A DNA stretch of 64,000 bases, taken from Macrolepiota albuminosa. Lineage: Eukaryota > Basidiomycota > Agaricomycetes > Agaricales > Agaricaceae. Numbering within the stretch: the first letter of the stretch is position 1; the number at the start of each line of letters is the position of its first letter. Under the pieces are notes generated by a model. That model made no database searches. It was not told where the DNA came from and was given only the letters and a program-made list of their open reading frames with translations. The stretch is from the NCBI GenBank assembly GCA_027475525.1, contig JAMWFC010000120.1, forward strand, positions 310,001-374,000. Direction: 5' to 3'. Positions 35,291-44,681 of the stretch are shown here, piece by piece. The position numbers and the translations under genes are program-made.

Positions 35291-37696
35291 ATGTCTTTTC
35301 GAATTCCAACTCCGCCCCCTGTTCCTTCCCAAGCTGCCCAAGAAGCCGCCTACGCTTACATAGCGAAGGCCAATAATTTCATTCGACATATCGAGGGCGT
35401 TGGCGCCGAGGCGCCCCAAAAATTGGTCGTTGGCGTGATGAAGCTCTTGGAGCGCTGGTACGAGGTACGCGTCCTTGGCGTTGGGTGGGAGCGTGAGATC
35501 GAAGTGCGGGAATGGTGCCGTGCTCGGTATGTTGACAATCTTGGCGCCGAGTGGTTAGCGCCTTTCTCTCGTTTTGTACGTTGCTTTTGCTGCCTGTCGT
35601 GTCGCTTGCTGATCGAATTGCCAGGCGCCTCCTCCCGTCCCCACAATTGAGGACGAGCTGGAGGATATTCTGTCCGGTGCCTTGCCGATGACGGTAAGCG
35701 CGCCAGCGGCAGAGTGAGTATTCCTGACCCATTCCTTTGACTTAGCTTTGGTCTGATTTATCGCCCCATAGCAAACAGGAGGTGTTGGCGCCCTTGGCGC
35801 GTATGCAGGTGGAAGAAGAGATCGCGGCAAGGCAAGAGGAGGTTTCCCAGGACGCCCGCGAGATTATGAGGGGGATAGAGGAGCGAGAGAGGGTGGCAGC
35901 GTTGGCGGCGGAGATGGAGGAGGTTGCCGCGGGGAAGGCGCCTGCCGTTGAGAGGCAGGCGGTAGCAGGGGGATCCGGTAAGGTAGGTCGCGCCGGCAGC
36001 ACGTCGAGCCCAGTGCTGCCGGCTAGCAAGTCGGGCTCGCCGAGGAAGCCGGCAGGTGCTTCCAAGCGTAAGGTAAGTGCTGATTTCGCTTGCCGTTGCC
36101 GACAGTCGCTAACGACTTTTGCAGAGTCGCAAGGCGGCTCCTCAATACGCGGTAAGTGGTCCCTTCTTTTTGGACTGAAATCACTAAGTCTTTGTAGGCG
36201 CCAACACAATCGAGCTTTGACGACAAGGAGCTCAGAGGACTGTTGTTGCCGCGTCGCGAGGAGGCAGTCCTTGATGAGGGGCAGGAGGCCGGAGTCGTCA
36301 TGGAGGAAATGAAGGGAAAGAAGACCGTTTCCCTGGCGACCCGGCAAGCGTTTAAGGAGGCGCGAGGAGCGGTAAGTGACATTTCTGTCTCCTTTAGTCT
36401 CTTGCTGACTTGTAGCGCTAGTGTGATAAGTGCTGGGCCGACAACGACCCAGAAGGCTGTTGGTTCCCGACCGGGGCCCAGCCTTGCTATCGTTGTGGCG
36501 CCCTCAAGCGCGCCTGCACTATCGATGGGGCCAAAAGTCGCGAGCGTGGCGGCGCGCCAGACGCCCTCGTCGAGAAGACGTTTTCCCGCGTGGTATTGGT
36601 AAGGAGGGCTAGGGAGTTTGTGGAGGGGCAGAGGAAGAAGGTTGCTGCCGGTGGCATGGCAGTAATTGGACGGGCCTCCTTGGCGTTGCCGACACGCCAA
36701 GGGGATGGGTCAGAATCTGTTGGCAATCGAGGCGCCGGCGAGCGCCAAGGGACTTCGGTCCCAGAAAAACGACAAGCCCCTTCCCCCAGCAAAGGGAAGG
36801 GCAAAGCAAAGCGACCTCGGGTAGTGTCGTCGCCTTCCCCCTCGCCAACCCCTCAAGACATCGAAATGGCCGATCTCGAGAAGGCCTTGGCGGCGAGTCG
36901 CCTGCCTCCTCGCGATTCTGAGGCAGGCCCAAGTGGCCTTCTGTCGCCTATTCATTTGGCGGCGAGGTCCCTTGGTGAGGAGCAGGAGGTAGGAGAACGA
37001 GAAGCGGTTGGCGACTCGGCGCCTCAAGAGGAGCGGGAAGACGCTCCCGCAGACGTCGAGATGGGGGAGGAGAAGGCAGAGGGGGCGGCAACGGGAGGGG
37101 ATGAAGACGCTGAAGGGGAGGAGGATGAAACCTTGGCGACGCAGCGCCAAGGCGACGAGGAGGTGGTAGCGGGAGAGGGCGAGGAAGCGGCAGGAGTCGC
37201 CAGGGAGGAGCCTGAGTGGCGCTGGCTACCTCCCTACAGTAGCGTGGCCCCTTGGGAGGTTTCAGACCCGGAGGACGTTGCCGGTCTGGAGCCTAGGCGC
37301 CCCGTAATCGCCAGGATCAATCCTGCTTGGACGCCTCAACCGCAGCCAACGGTCACAGGCGACGCCTTCAACTGGCTGGGACAAGACCTCGTGTACCCGG
37401 TAGTGGCGCTTAACCCGCGGGAGATGCTGGAGCGGTTTTCGAGGAGGGCGGCAACGATGGAGGCGGCAATGGGGCGAGAACGGGAGCGAGTCCGAGGGCA
37501 GCTCATGGCGCTGAGGTTGCGCTATGCCAACCTTGGTCGTAGCCTTAGCGTCCTTCGCGACTACCAGGCAGATTGCCAAGCCGCCATCGATTGGCAGACC
37601 GCCAATAACATCTTGCCGGGCGACCTGCTTCCTCTTCGCGACTCTTCGTTGCCGATTTCGGACGATTCCCTGCCCATGGACGATGACAGTGATTAA
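35291..37696 (+). CDS. B2 antisense accessory gene: six exons, Zn2Cys6-like cluster, 718 codons
   Basis: Lies opposite to gag-pol, between pol and the 3' LTR. Exons are 35291-35575, 35625-35693, 35746-36072, 36125-36151, 36198-36371 and 36422-37696. Introns are 49, 52, 52, 46 and 50 nt, all GT-AG and all phase 0. Every exon is open in the joined frame (95, 23, 109, 9, 58 and 424 codons). Exon 6 opens on six cysteines spaced C-x2-C-x8-C-x8-C-x2-C-x6-C, close to the fungal Zn(II)2Cys6 binuclear cluster (C-x2-C-x6-C-x5-12-C-x2-C-x6-8-C). Exon 3 ends in a basic GASKRK stretch. A long acidic region (about residues 440-540), a W-rich conserved block (EWRWLPPYSSVAPWEV), an Arg/Glu-rich helix and an acidic end (DDSLPMDDDSD) follow. 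It could be a nuclear DNA-binding regulator; the function is inferred, while the gene structure is visible. B1 and probably A1 carry relatives. Confidence 0.78.
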
Positions 37697-38113
37697 ACGA
37701 ACCTTAGCGTAGATAGGTCGTTTACTGTATAGCTTTTTTGATACCGCCTCGATATATATATATTGCCGTTTCCCTACCGAGTGAAAGAATAAGTCAAATA
37801 ATCTGAGTTAGCGTAGCGGCAGAGAGCAGAGAAAGTAAAGCAGGCAGCAAGTATTCTAAGATAGGTTTTTAGCAAAAGGAGTAATATGTGAGGGACTTAG
37901 ACAAATTTTGGAAAAAAGGGAAACGCTCAGTAGATCATCATAGCGAAAAACCCTTGGCGAGAGTTGCGCAAGGCGCTAAGCGCTGGCGACACGCTAGCGC
38001 TGCGGCTTGACTATGTAAGAAATTGTCTGTGGAATATAGTACAGTAAGTATCGGCAAGAAAGATAAGTAAGGTAAGTAATAGAAAGAAAGAGCTTATCAA
38101 TATTTAGTCTTTT
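37697..38113. other. B2 spacer between convergent accessory gene and pol
   Basis: No open frame. Alignable with 14828-15254 of B1. Both transcripts of the element should end here and may overlap. Confidence 0.6.
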
Positions 38114-39784
38114 CTAATCGTTTTCTTCTTCTTCAACTAGAGTCGGCAAGTCATCATCGTCCAATAATTCTGTTTCTTCCAGTTCTCTTAACTTGGCGGT
38201 GTCGATATCTAGCGCTTCAAGCGGCAAGTCAATGTGTTTTCTGGCGAGATACGGTAATAGGCGGAAAGCGGCAACCGGTCGATGTAGTACTGAACCATCT
38301 AATTCACAGAGCACGTAAGCGCCTCCACGGTTACGAGAGATAACTACCAAGGGCCCTAGATAGCGCGGGCGCATTTTCTTATTGTATGAGGTTTCAATTT
38401 TGGAGTTGCGCATAAGCACTAGCGCTCCTCTCGGGAAGTTGTAATCTTTGATGGTAGCGCTATGCTCGGTTTCGAATCGTAGAGCTGCTTGGCGACGTGC
38501 GCTAAAGACTACCTCGTGGAGTCGCTCTAAATCTTCTTTCCTTCGCTGGAGATCAATAGCTCGTCTGGCGATAAGATCGGTTGTCGCTAAGATGCTGTTG
38601 GGTGCTGGCTGAAGGTAGGTCGCTTCTATGATGTCGGCAGGGAGTAAAGGATGGGTGCCAGTAGCCGCGTAATAGGGAGAGCAACCCATGCGCTTACGAA
38701 TAGTAACTCTTTCCGACCAGAACACTGAATACGTTGCCTCACTCCAACGAGACTCGTCGCCATCGACTGCCTTGAAGAGCGCTTGCCGAACGTCAAAGTG
38801 GGGTCTCTCTACCAGGCCATTGGCGCGCTTGTTATAGCCAGATACTCGAATGTGGTGAATGTTGTATTTCTTGGCGAGGTATGTTAGCGCTTTGATGATG
38901 GGCGCACCGTTATCCGTGACGATTTCTCTTAGCGCTCCCCAACGGCAGATGACGTCCTCAAATAGCCACTTGGCGACCGCCTCTGTATTTTCTCTTTGGA
39001 GCATTCGAAATTCAGGCCAGTGGATTAGCGAACAACGACCTTGAATGATGTACTTGTAGCGACCAGACTTGGGCATGTGCATGGTATCGACGTAGATTTT
39101 GCTGAAGAGGGGAGCTGGCGTTGCAACGGTTGGCGGGATGAGCACTTGGCGTGTTTGTTGAATTTGGCAGAGGTGGCAAGTCCTGATGTACCAGGCGATG
39201 TCGGCACTAGCGTGTGGCCACCAGAATCGTTCTAACAGAGAAGCTCGGGTAGCGTACAGACCTCTATGTCCTAGCTCGTCATGCATAGCGCGCAAGACTC
39301 GTAAGCGACTTTCTGGTTTGATGATCAGCTTGTGAGCGCCGTCTCGATTACGTCGCCAAAGTCGGTTGTCGGTAAAGAAGAAGCGGGTAGCATAGCGGAT
39401 AAAGGTAGCGTATTGTTCGTCGGTAAGGTCTGGGGGTCGCTTAAGGTCTTGTAGCCATTGTTCAACGAATAACAAGCGACTGTCCTCCGCCTTTGCCTTG
39501 GCGGAACGGGGAACGGCATCGTAGGTCAGGTTTCTGCTGTCTTCTCTTAGCGACTGGGGTTCTTGTACGACTTTTATTGGAGGCAAGTCTTGTCCAAGGA
39601 TGCTTGCCGTGTAGAATGTGAGGGGTGCGCTAAAGGTCTCGGGGCGGTAAGGGACAATGGGATGTAGAAGGATGCTGGCAGGCTGTTGCCGTCGTAGTAG
39701 GGGAATCGGTTGTTGTATGAGGTGCACGAAACCATGTAGTCTATCGATCCAGTCCTCGAAATCGCTATCAGCCTGTGGGTCCAC
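38114..39784 (-). CDS. B2 pol, integrase part
   Basis: 556-codon frame continuing pol after the 77-bp duplication at 39744. It has an HHCC finger (HDELGHRG...CHLCQ), then the catalytic core with D in KIYVDTMH, D in EIVTDNGAP and E in GLVERPHFDVRQ, then a DNA-binding C-terminal part (RGALVLMRNS, KMRPRYLGPLVV) and an acidic tail. I see no chromodomain, unlike in A and C. It inserts the cDNA and makes the 4-bp target duplications seen for both B copies. It is most likely one polyprotein with the RT frame. Confidence 0.88.
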   Translation of the reverse strand: MDPQADSDFEDWIDRLHGFVHLIQQPIPLLRRQQPASILLHPIVPYRPETFSAPLTFYTASILGQDLPPIKVVQEPQSLREDSRNLTYDAVPRSAKAKAEDSRLLFVEQWLQDLKRPPDLTDEQYATFIRYATRFFFTDNRLWRRNRDGAHKLIIKPESRLRVLRAMHDELGHRGLYATRASLLERFWWPHASADIAWYIRTCHLCQIQQTRQVLIPPTVATPAPLFSKIYVDTMHMPKSGRYKYIIQGRCSLIHWPEFRMLQRENTEAVAKWLFEDVICRWGALREIVTDNGAPIIKALTYLAKKYNIHHIRVSGYNKRANGLVERPHFDVRQALFKAVDGDESRWSEATYSVFWSERVTIRKRMGCSPYYAATGTHPLLPADIIEATYLQPAPNSILATTDLIARRAIDLQRRKEDLERLHEVVFSARRQAALRFETEHSATIKDYNFPRGALVLMRNSKIETSYNKKMRPRYLGPLVVISRNRGGAYVLCELDGSVLHRPVAAFRLLPYLARKHIDLPLEALDIDTAKLRELEETELLDDDDLPTLVEEEEND

Positions 39785-41940
39785 TGCCGGGTCGCCAGGC
39801 TGCTGTGGTCGCCTAGAAAGTCGATCCAGTCCTCGAAATCGCTATCAGCCTGTGGGTCCACTGCCGGGTCGCCAGGCTGCCGTGGTCGCCTAGAAAGTCC
39901 ATCTGGGCCGTGGAAAGAGCTCTTGACGTGTACCAACTCAAAGTGGAACATGAGGATGGCGACTACCCACCGGTTCATGCTAGCGGATGGCTGGATATCG
40001 GGATTCTGCAGCATGCCTTTGATGTACCTAGCGTTGACTTCAACAATAAGGTTGCGCACGCCAATCAAATACATCTTTAGCGACCGGAAGGCTTTGAAGA
40101 GTCCATAAAGCTCCAGCTTAGGCTGACTGTAGCGAGACTCTCTGTCGTTAAGCGTGATAGACCCAAAGCGGTTGTAGCGTCGCTGTTTTCGATTGTCGCT
40201 AAGGCATTGGCACAAGAAGTAGCCAACGGCAATGTACGAGGTATCCACCGCCAAGATGACAGGGTCGGCAGAGGTATAATCGATGGGGACTAGGGGCTTG
40301 GCGTCTTGTAGGGCTTTTACTAAGTCGCGTTGGGCAGTGACCTGGTCTGGCCCAAATTCGAAGGGCTCGTTAGCGCGGGTGAGTCGGTTAAGGGCGTGTG
40401 CGCGATGGGCAAAGTTTTTGACGAATATCCTAAGAACGCCAACGGTGCCAAGAAAGGCGCGAACTTCAGATAAGTCGCGGCAAGGACCCCAGCGCTCCAA
40501 GAGTGCTAAGCGAGATTCGTCGGGAACACGACCGTCGGGAGTGCAGATGTGACCAAGTATTTTGAACCTTGGCGCGCAAAGGAGAAGTTTGTGACCGCTA
40601 AACGTACCACCGCTATACTTCATACGCTGGAGAACTCGATTGAGCAGCTGGAAAAAGTCCCATAGCGCTAAGCGAATGTTGGAGTTCTCGGGATGGGTTG
40701 CCGGTAAGCCGTTTACGAGTCGCCAGTCTTTGGGGCCTTTGACGCCAACGTCATCAATGAAGCTAAGGACATTGTGCGGTATTTCAGGTTGGAGGATGAA
40801 AGTGATGTCGTCGTGGAATATAGGGACTGAGTTTGTCCAGCCCATCGGCAAGGTGACTAGGCGCAGTGCGCCAAACGGAGTTTGAAACGTAGTGAGGTCA
40901 CGGGAAGAGGGGTGTATCAAGCGTTCATCGTAGCCAACGTAGAGATCAAGGGTGGCGCCACAGATACGCCCGGCAAAGGACTCGGCAAAGTGGTCAGGGA
41001 AAGGCGGTACGCCAGAGTGTCGTATAGTAACTCTATTCAGCGGCTCAAGACTGTGGACTATGCGTAGATTGCCGTTCTTTTTGAGGACGCAAAACCAACG
41101 GGAGCGGTAAGAACTATTTGAGGGCTCGTAGACGCCAGCCTGTATCTTGGTCCTAATGATTTGGCAGACCTCGGCTTCGATCCCAGGCGGTAGCGGTCGG
41201 TTGTGCTCAGTCCACGGCACGTGAGGGATAGTCGGGATGACGACAGGCGGGAAGAAGTCCGTACGTAAGCTGCCGCGTTCTGAGTCCTCCCAAGCAAAGG
41301 CTTTGTCTTGCTTAGCGACAAGATCGGTAAGGACGTTCAACTCATCTTTGGTCAAAAATCCTGTGTCGTGCTCCTTGGCGAACTGCTGTTGGCGTTCCTC
41401 GGTAAAACGTCCTGTGGGCTGAAAGGGTGGCGGATTCGGTGATAAGGTCGGTATGTCGGCAAGAGGGTTGCCAATGATCTGGCGCTCGATTCTGAAAGTC
41501 TCGGGAGAGTGCGTAGCGATGGGTTTTGTTTTAAGCGCAACTGGCTTATATTTCTTTTTGACTTGTACCCCTTTCCTTTTGGGAGCGTTAGCTTGGTTAT
41601 ATACAGAGGTGGAAAGGGGAACTGTAGCCTGAGGAGCGGCAAGTCCAAGAACGGCGGGAGCCGAGGCTCCGGGAAGAGTAGTGAGATAAGTATCGGTAGA
41701 CGCAATGTTTTGAAAGGATTCAGAAGCGGTAAGGTACAAGTAGGCAAGAGAGGAGTCGGTAATATTTTGATTTTTCTGGGAAGGCTCTGCGTCGGTAGCG
41801 GGTAAAGTAGTTAAAACGTCTTCGGCAAGAAAAGCAGTAGACATAACATTTACAAGACCAGTTGAATGGTCATATTCTAGCGTTAGCGCCACATCTCCGT
41901 GATCGTCGCCAATCACCTCCTCGATGGTCTGTGAAAACAC
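39574..41940 (-). CDS. B2 pol, reverse transcriptase and RNase H part
   Basis: 788-codon frame; the last part past 39744 is out of frame because of the duplication. RT shows LKKNGNLRIVHSLEPLN, the fingers-palm block TLPMGWTNSVPIFHDD and the catalytic FIDDVGV. RNase H shows the acidic sites VDTSYIAVG and KLELYG, but the third Asp is Asn (VNARY; B1 still has VDARY), a CpG transition that may impair RNase H. The frame overlaps the upstream protease frame by 28 nt in the -1 register, and B1 has the same relation. The start at 41940 is only the first ATG; entry by frameshift from the protease frame is more likely. Confidence 0.88.
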   Translation of the reverse strand: MFSQTIEEVIGDDHGDVALTLEYDHSTGLVNVMSTAFLAEDVLTTLPATDAEPSQKNQNITDSSLAYLYLTASESFQNIASTDTYLTTLPGASAPAVLGLAAPQATVPLSTSVYNQANAPKRKGVQVKKKYKPVALKTKPIATHSPETFRIERQIIGNPLADIPTLSPNPPPFQPTGRFTEERQQQFAKEHDTGFLTKDELNVLTDLVAKQDKAFAWEDSERGSLRTDFFPPVVIPTIPHVPWTEHNRPLPPGIEAEVCQIIRTKIQAGVYEPSNSSYRSRWFCVLKKNGNLRIVHSLEPLNRVTIRHSGVPPFPDHFAESFAGRICGATLDLYVGYDERLIHPSSRDLTTFQTPFGALRLVTLPMGWTNSVPIFHDDITFILQPEIPHNVLSFIDDVGVKGPKDWRLVNGLPATHPENSNIRLALWDFFQLLNRVLQRMKYSGGTFSGHKLLLCAPRFKILGHICTPDGRVPDESRLALLERWGPCRDLSEVRAFLGTVGVLRIFVKNFAHRAHALNRLTRANEPFEFGPDQVTAQRDLVKALQDAKPLVPIDYTSADPVILAVDTSYIAVGYFLCQCLSDNRKQRRYNRFGSITLNDRESRYSQPKLELYGLFKAFRSLKMYLIGVRNLIVEVNARYIKGMLQNPDIQPSASMNRWVVAILMFHFELVHVKSSFHGPDGLSRRPRQPGDPAVDPQADSDFEDWIDFLGDHSSLATRQWTHRLIAISRTGSIDYMVSCTSYNNRFPYYDGNSLPASFYIPLSLTAPRPLAHPSHSTRQASLDKTCLQ
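39744..39897. repeat. Exact 77-bp tandem duplication in B2 pol
   Basis: Units start at 39744 and 39821, with at most one mismatch by eye near the end of the unit (tgctgtgg versus tgccgtgg). The duplication splits the RT/RNase H frame from the integrase frame. Confidence 0.9.
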
Positions 41941-42698
41941 CGGTAGGGTCGTTCGTTGGCGTGCTGGTCGGTAAATTCCGGTGGCTTAGCGAGGGCGCCT
42001 TTTCGTTGTCCCCTAGGGAACGTTGGCACCGTTCGTCGGATTCCGGAATTAGGGTCGCTAATTGTGAGGGTCGTTTCCTCGTCGGTAACTGTCTTGACGA
42101 CTGATCGCGCCAAGACGTCGAAGGGTCTGCCGAGTAATAAGTCGTATGCTGGGGAGCGTAAGATGTGTATCTGAAGGTAAAATGTAATGTCGCCAAGGGT
42201 GCATGGCACATTCTTGGTGAGGCCGAGGGATCTGTCTACCGTACCGTTAGCGCTCTGCATGTTTAGTATCACCGTAGGGTCGTAAATGAGGCCTAGATCG
42301 TTAGCGACTTCTGCTGCCATAGAAATAATCTGAGACCCGCTATCCACGATTGCCTCTACTTCGTGCTTGTTGTCTACGGTTAGCGCTACTGAGCGGATAG
42401 CGTGCGATTCTTGGGCGACGGTAAGGATTGCCGGGTCTTCGCCGTGGTCGACTGACCTAAGGTAGGTCTCCACTGGGTCCACAGAGGTGGCGTTAGCGAT
42501 GGGGTCGGCAAGAGTGTCTTCAGTGTCGGGAGGGTCGATGGTAACAGAGAAACCAGGAAGCGCGTCGTCGAGTTCATCAACTTCGGCAACGGCTGTCGCC
42601 AAGGGTCGTCGGGGAGTGACTGCCGTCTTGACCTGGTTGCGGACGTCGGGAGCAATACTACAAAGTTCTTCTACTGACAAGGTGACGGCAGTTTTCAT
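41913..42698 (-). CDS. B2 aspartic protease region
   Basis: 261-codon frame with a retropepsin domain: active site AIVDSGSQIISM (about residue 115), then HILRSPAYDLLLGRPFDVL (about residue 190). It processes the polyprotein. Upstream it should join gag; the junction contains the 42691 duplication and a one-base difference from B1. Downstream it overlaps the RT frame in the -1 register. Confidence 0.85.
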   Translation of the reverse strand: MKTAVTLSVEELCSIAPDVRNQVKTAVTPRRPLATAVAEVDELDDALPGFSVTIDPPDTEDTLADPIANATSVDPVETYLRSVDHGEDPAILTVAQESHAIRSVALTVDNKHEVEAIVDSGSQIISMAAEVANDLGLIYDPTVILNMQSANGTVDRSLGLTKNVPCTLGDITFYLQIHILRSPAYDLLLGRPFDVLARSVVKTVTDEETTLTISDPNSGIRRTVPTFPRGQRKGALAKPPEFTDQHANERPYRCFHRPSRR

Positions 42699-42844
42699 GA
42701 TACGGTTAAAAACGTGGTTAGATTTCTCTATGTCGAAAATTGGCGCGGTAGGTCGGTAGCCACCCTCGTTTTCATGATACGGTTAAAAACGTGGTTAGAT
42801 TTCTCTATGTCGAAAATTGGCGCGGTAGGTCGGTAGCCACCCTC
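42691..42844. repeat. Exact 77-bp tandem duplication at the B2 gag/protease junction
   Basis: Units start at 42691 and 42768. It separates the gag and protease frames. Confidence 0.92.
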
Positions 42845-44301
42845 AGACGTTTCTTGGGAGCGGCAAAGTTTCGTTGTGCGGGAGCATGATATCGGTCGGG
42901 AATCCCTGAGTAGGGATGGAGAGGCGGCAAAGGCGGTTCGGGAGCGGTAGCGGTCGACGATGGTTCTGAAGCAGGAGCAGGGGCAGTGGCAGGAGGTGCG
43001 GCAGGAGCAGGTGTCGGTAACTTGCTAGCGGGAGGCATTGGCTTATATCCTTTAAGAGGTTGTTTGGGCTGCTTAACTTCAACCCCATCAAAGACCTGAT
43101 TCTTAAGCGAATCCAACTCCTGTTGGAGCTTGGCGATACGCTCTTCCCGCGAGAAAGTAGGATGGTCGCCAACGCTGTCGAAGTGTAAGACCTCGTGAAT
43201 CATCTGTTGTTGGGTCGCCTGTTCGGGGTCGGGGTTGGCGTTGCCAGATAGCGTGCCGGTAACGATTTGTCCTGGATTGCGCCTATGCCATTCATCTACC
43301 CGCTCCTGGAAGGACTTCTTGTCTGGGTAGTTGGGGATGGTGGCGCCAGTGGTAAGAACTATCTTGCCGTCGATAGCCCGTCGAATTCTACCTTGGCGAA
43401 CGTAATTCTCGAGGGTAGCGCAGCGTCCTCTAGTCATGGTGTGGCCAATTTCCCCACAGAAGTGGCAAGGGCCAGGTGCGGGTACGTTAGCGGGTCGGTT
43501 AGCCGTGAGGTTGGTGGTAATCATAGTTTCAATACGAGTCATAGCGGAAGCGACGGCAGCGGTAATGGCAGCATTGAGTTCCTCTTTCTTAACGAAGTCG
43601 GTAGCAGGAGGCGGGATGGGAATTATACCGTTAGTCCGTTCAGGGGGTGGGCTCGCCCTAGCGCGTGATATACCAACGCCAGTATCCGTTCCCTTAAGAA
43701 CCCATTTACCGGCTTCAAAGACGTCGGCAACGTTATAGGGCTCGTCTGGGTGATGGGCCTGATGGACTATCTCTAGGCGGCGAGCAATACGAGTCCACAA
43801 TGACGTCGGGATGCCCTGCTGAAATAGGCGACGCTCCTCGTTAATATAGAGCTTGCCGTTCTGCAGGAGCCACCTAGCGATTTTCTGGAACTCGCGGTAA
43901 TACGTAGAGAATGCGCCAAGAGAAGAAGTGCCGTTGTCGAAAGATTCCTGAACTAATTTCTGCAACTCGTTTACCGTGTAGCGGGTAGCCTCCTCAGCGC
44001 CAGGGTACAGCTGGATAACTGCCGTCTTCCAGTCCTCATACGAAGCGCCTTGAGCTGGAGCTGGCGGTGCGGCAGGGACAAAGGCGGCAAACTCGGTAAG
44101 ACCTGTCCACGTCTCTGCCGTGTCATACGATACGTATCTTGCCGCGTACTCCTTCATCTGCGTGTGGTCGGTAATGTTACAGTCTCTGAACAAATACTCC
44201 AACTCCTTGAAATACTGGGAGAGCTCCCGTGGCTTGGTCTCGTCCCATTTCGGTGCCGAGAAGTGGTTGCGTGGCGGCATGCGTTGGACTTGTTGTTCCA
44301 T
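42805..44301 (-). CDS. B2 gag
   Basis: 498-codon frame from the only ATG in this register. It has a capsid-like helical region (residues about 10-210, with ELSQYFKELEYLFRDC and LGAFSTYYREFQKIARWLL), a Pro/Ala-rich linker and a CCHC-like finger CHFCGEIGHTMTRGRC, spaced C-x2-C-x4-H-x6-C instead of the usual x4 (about residue 280), then a Pro-rich tail. It forms the particle and binds RNA. The register stays open upstream to about 44640 without an ATG, so translation might start earlier at a non-AUG codon, or the leader may simply be open by composition. The C-terminal residues lie in the 77-bp duplication and are doubtful. Confidence 0.87.
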   Translation of the reverse strand: MEQQVQRMPPRNHFSAPKWDETKPRELSQYFKELEYLFRDCNITDHTQMKEYAARYVSYDTAETWTGLTEFAAFVPAAPPAPAQGASYEDWKTAVIQLYPGAEEATRYTVNELQKLVQESFDNGTSSLGAFSTYYREFQKIARWLLQNGKLYINEERRLFQQGIPTSLWTRIARRLEIVHQAHHPDEPYNVADVFEAGKWVLKGTDTGVGISRARASPPPERTNGIIPIPPPATDFVKKEELNAAITAAVASAMTRIETMITTNLTANRPANVPAPGPCHFCGEIGHTMTRGRCATLENYVRQGRIRRAIDGKIVLTTGATIPNYPDKKSFQERVDEWHRRNPGQIVTGTLSGNANPDPEQATQQQMIHEVLHFDSVGDHPTFSREERIAKLQQELDSLKNQVFDGVEVKQPKQPLKGYKPMPPASKLPTPAPAAPPATAPAPASEPSSTATAPEPPLPPLHPYSGIPDRYHAPAQRNFAAPKKRLRVATDLPRQFST

Positions 44302-44659
44302 AGCGACTGTGTTGGCGAGTTCGGTTAGCGGTAGTGGGGAAGGGGTTCTGGAGATTGGCGACGGGGTAAGTGAAATGAGTTGAGAAAGAGGCGTTAGCGG
44401 AGTAATGGGAGTGATTGACTGCGGTACGGTAAATGGCGACGCTAAGGGGTCGTCGGCACTATAATCGAGGGAGTGCGGGAAGAGATCAGGAAAAGCGTCT
44501 ACAGTGGCGTTCTGTAGTTCCTGGGCTAGAGAGAGACCCGGTAAGGCACCAGGTGGTTGTGGAGTTGATGGGTGGGAAGGAGCTATGCCTTCTGCCGACT
44601 GGTCTAGCAGGCGGCGCCTACGCTGGAGACGGGTTTCTGGCGGAATTCTGCCCTAGAGA

Positions 44660-44678
44660 TCCCTCGCGGTGGGCTCCA
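44660..44678 (-). promoter_or_regulatory. tRNA-type primer binding site of B2
   Basis: In sense, aat then TGGAGCCCACCGCGAGGGA follows the LTR and is complementary to a tRNA 3' end with CCA. It differs from B1 at one CpG. Confidence 0.7.
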
Positions 44679-44681
44679 ATT

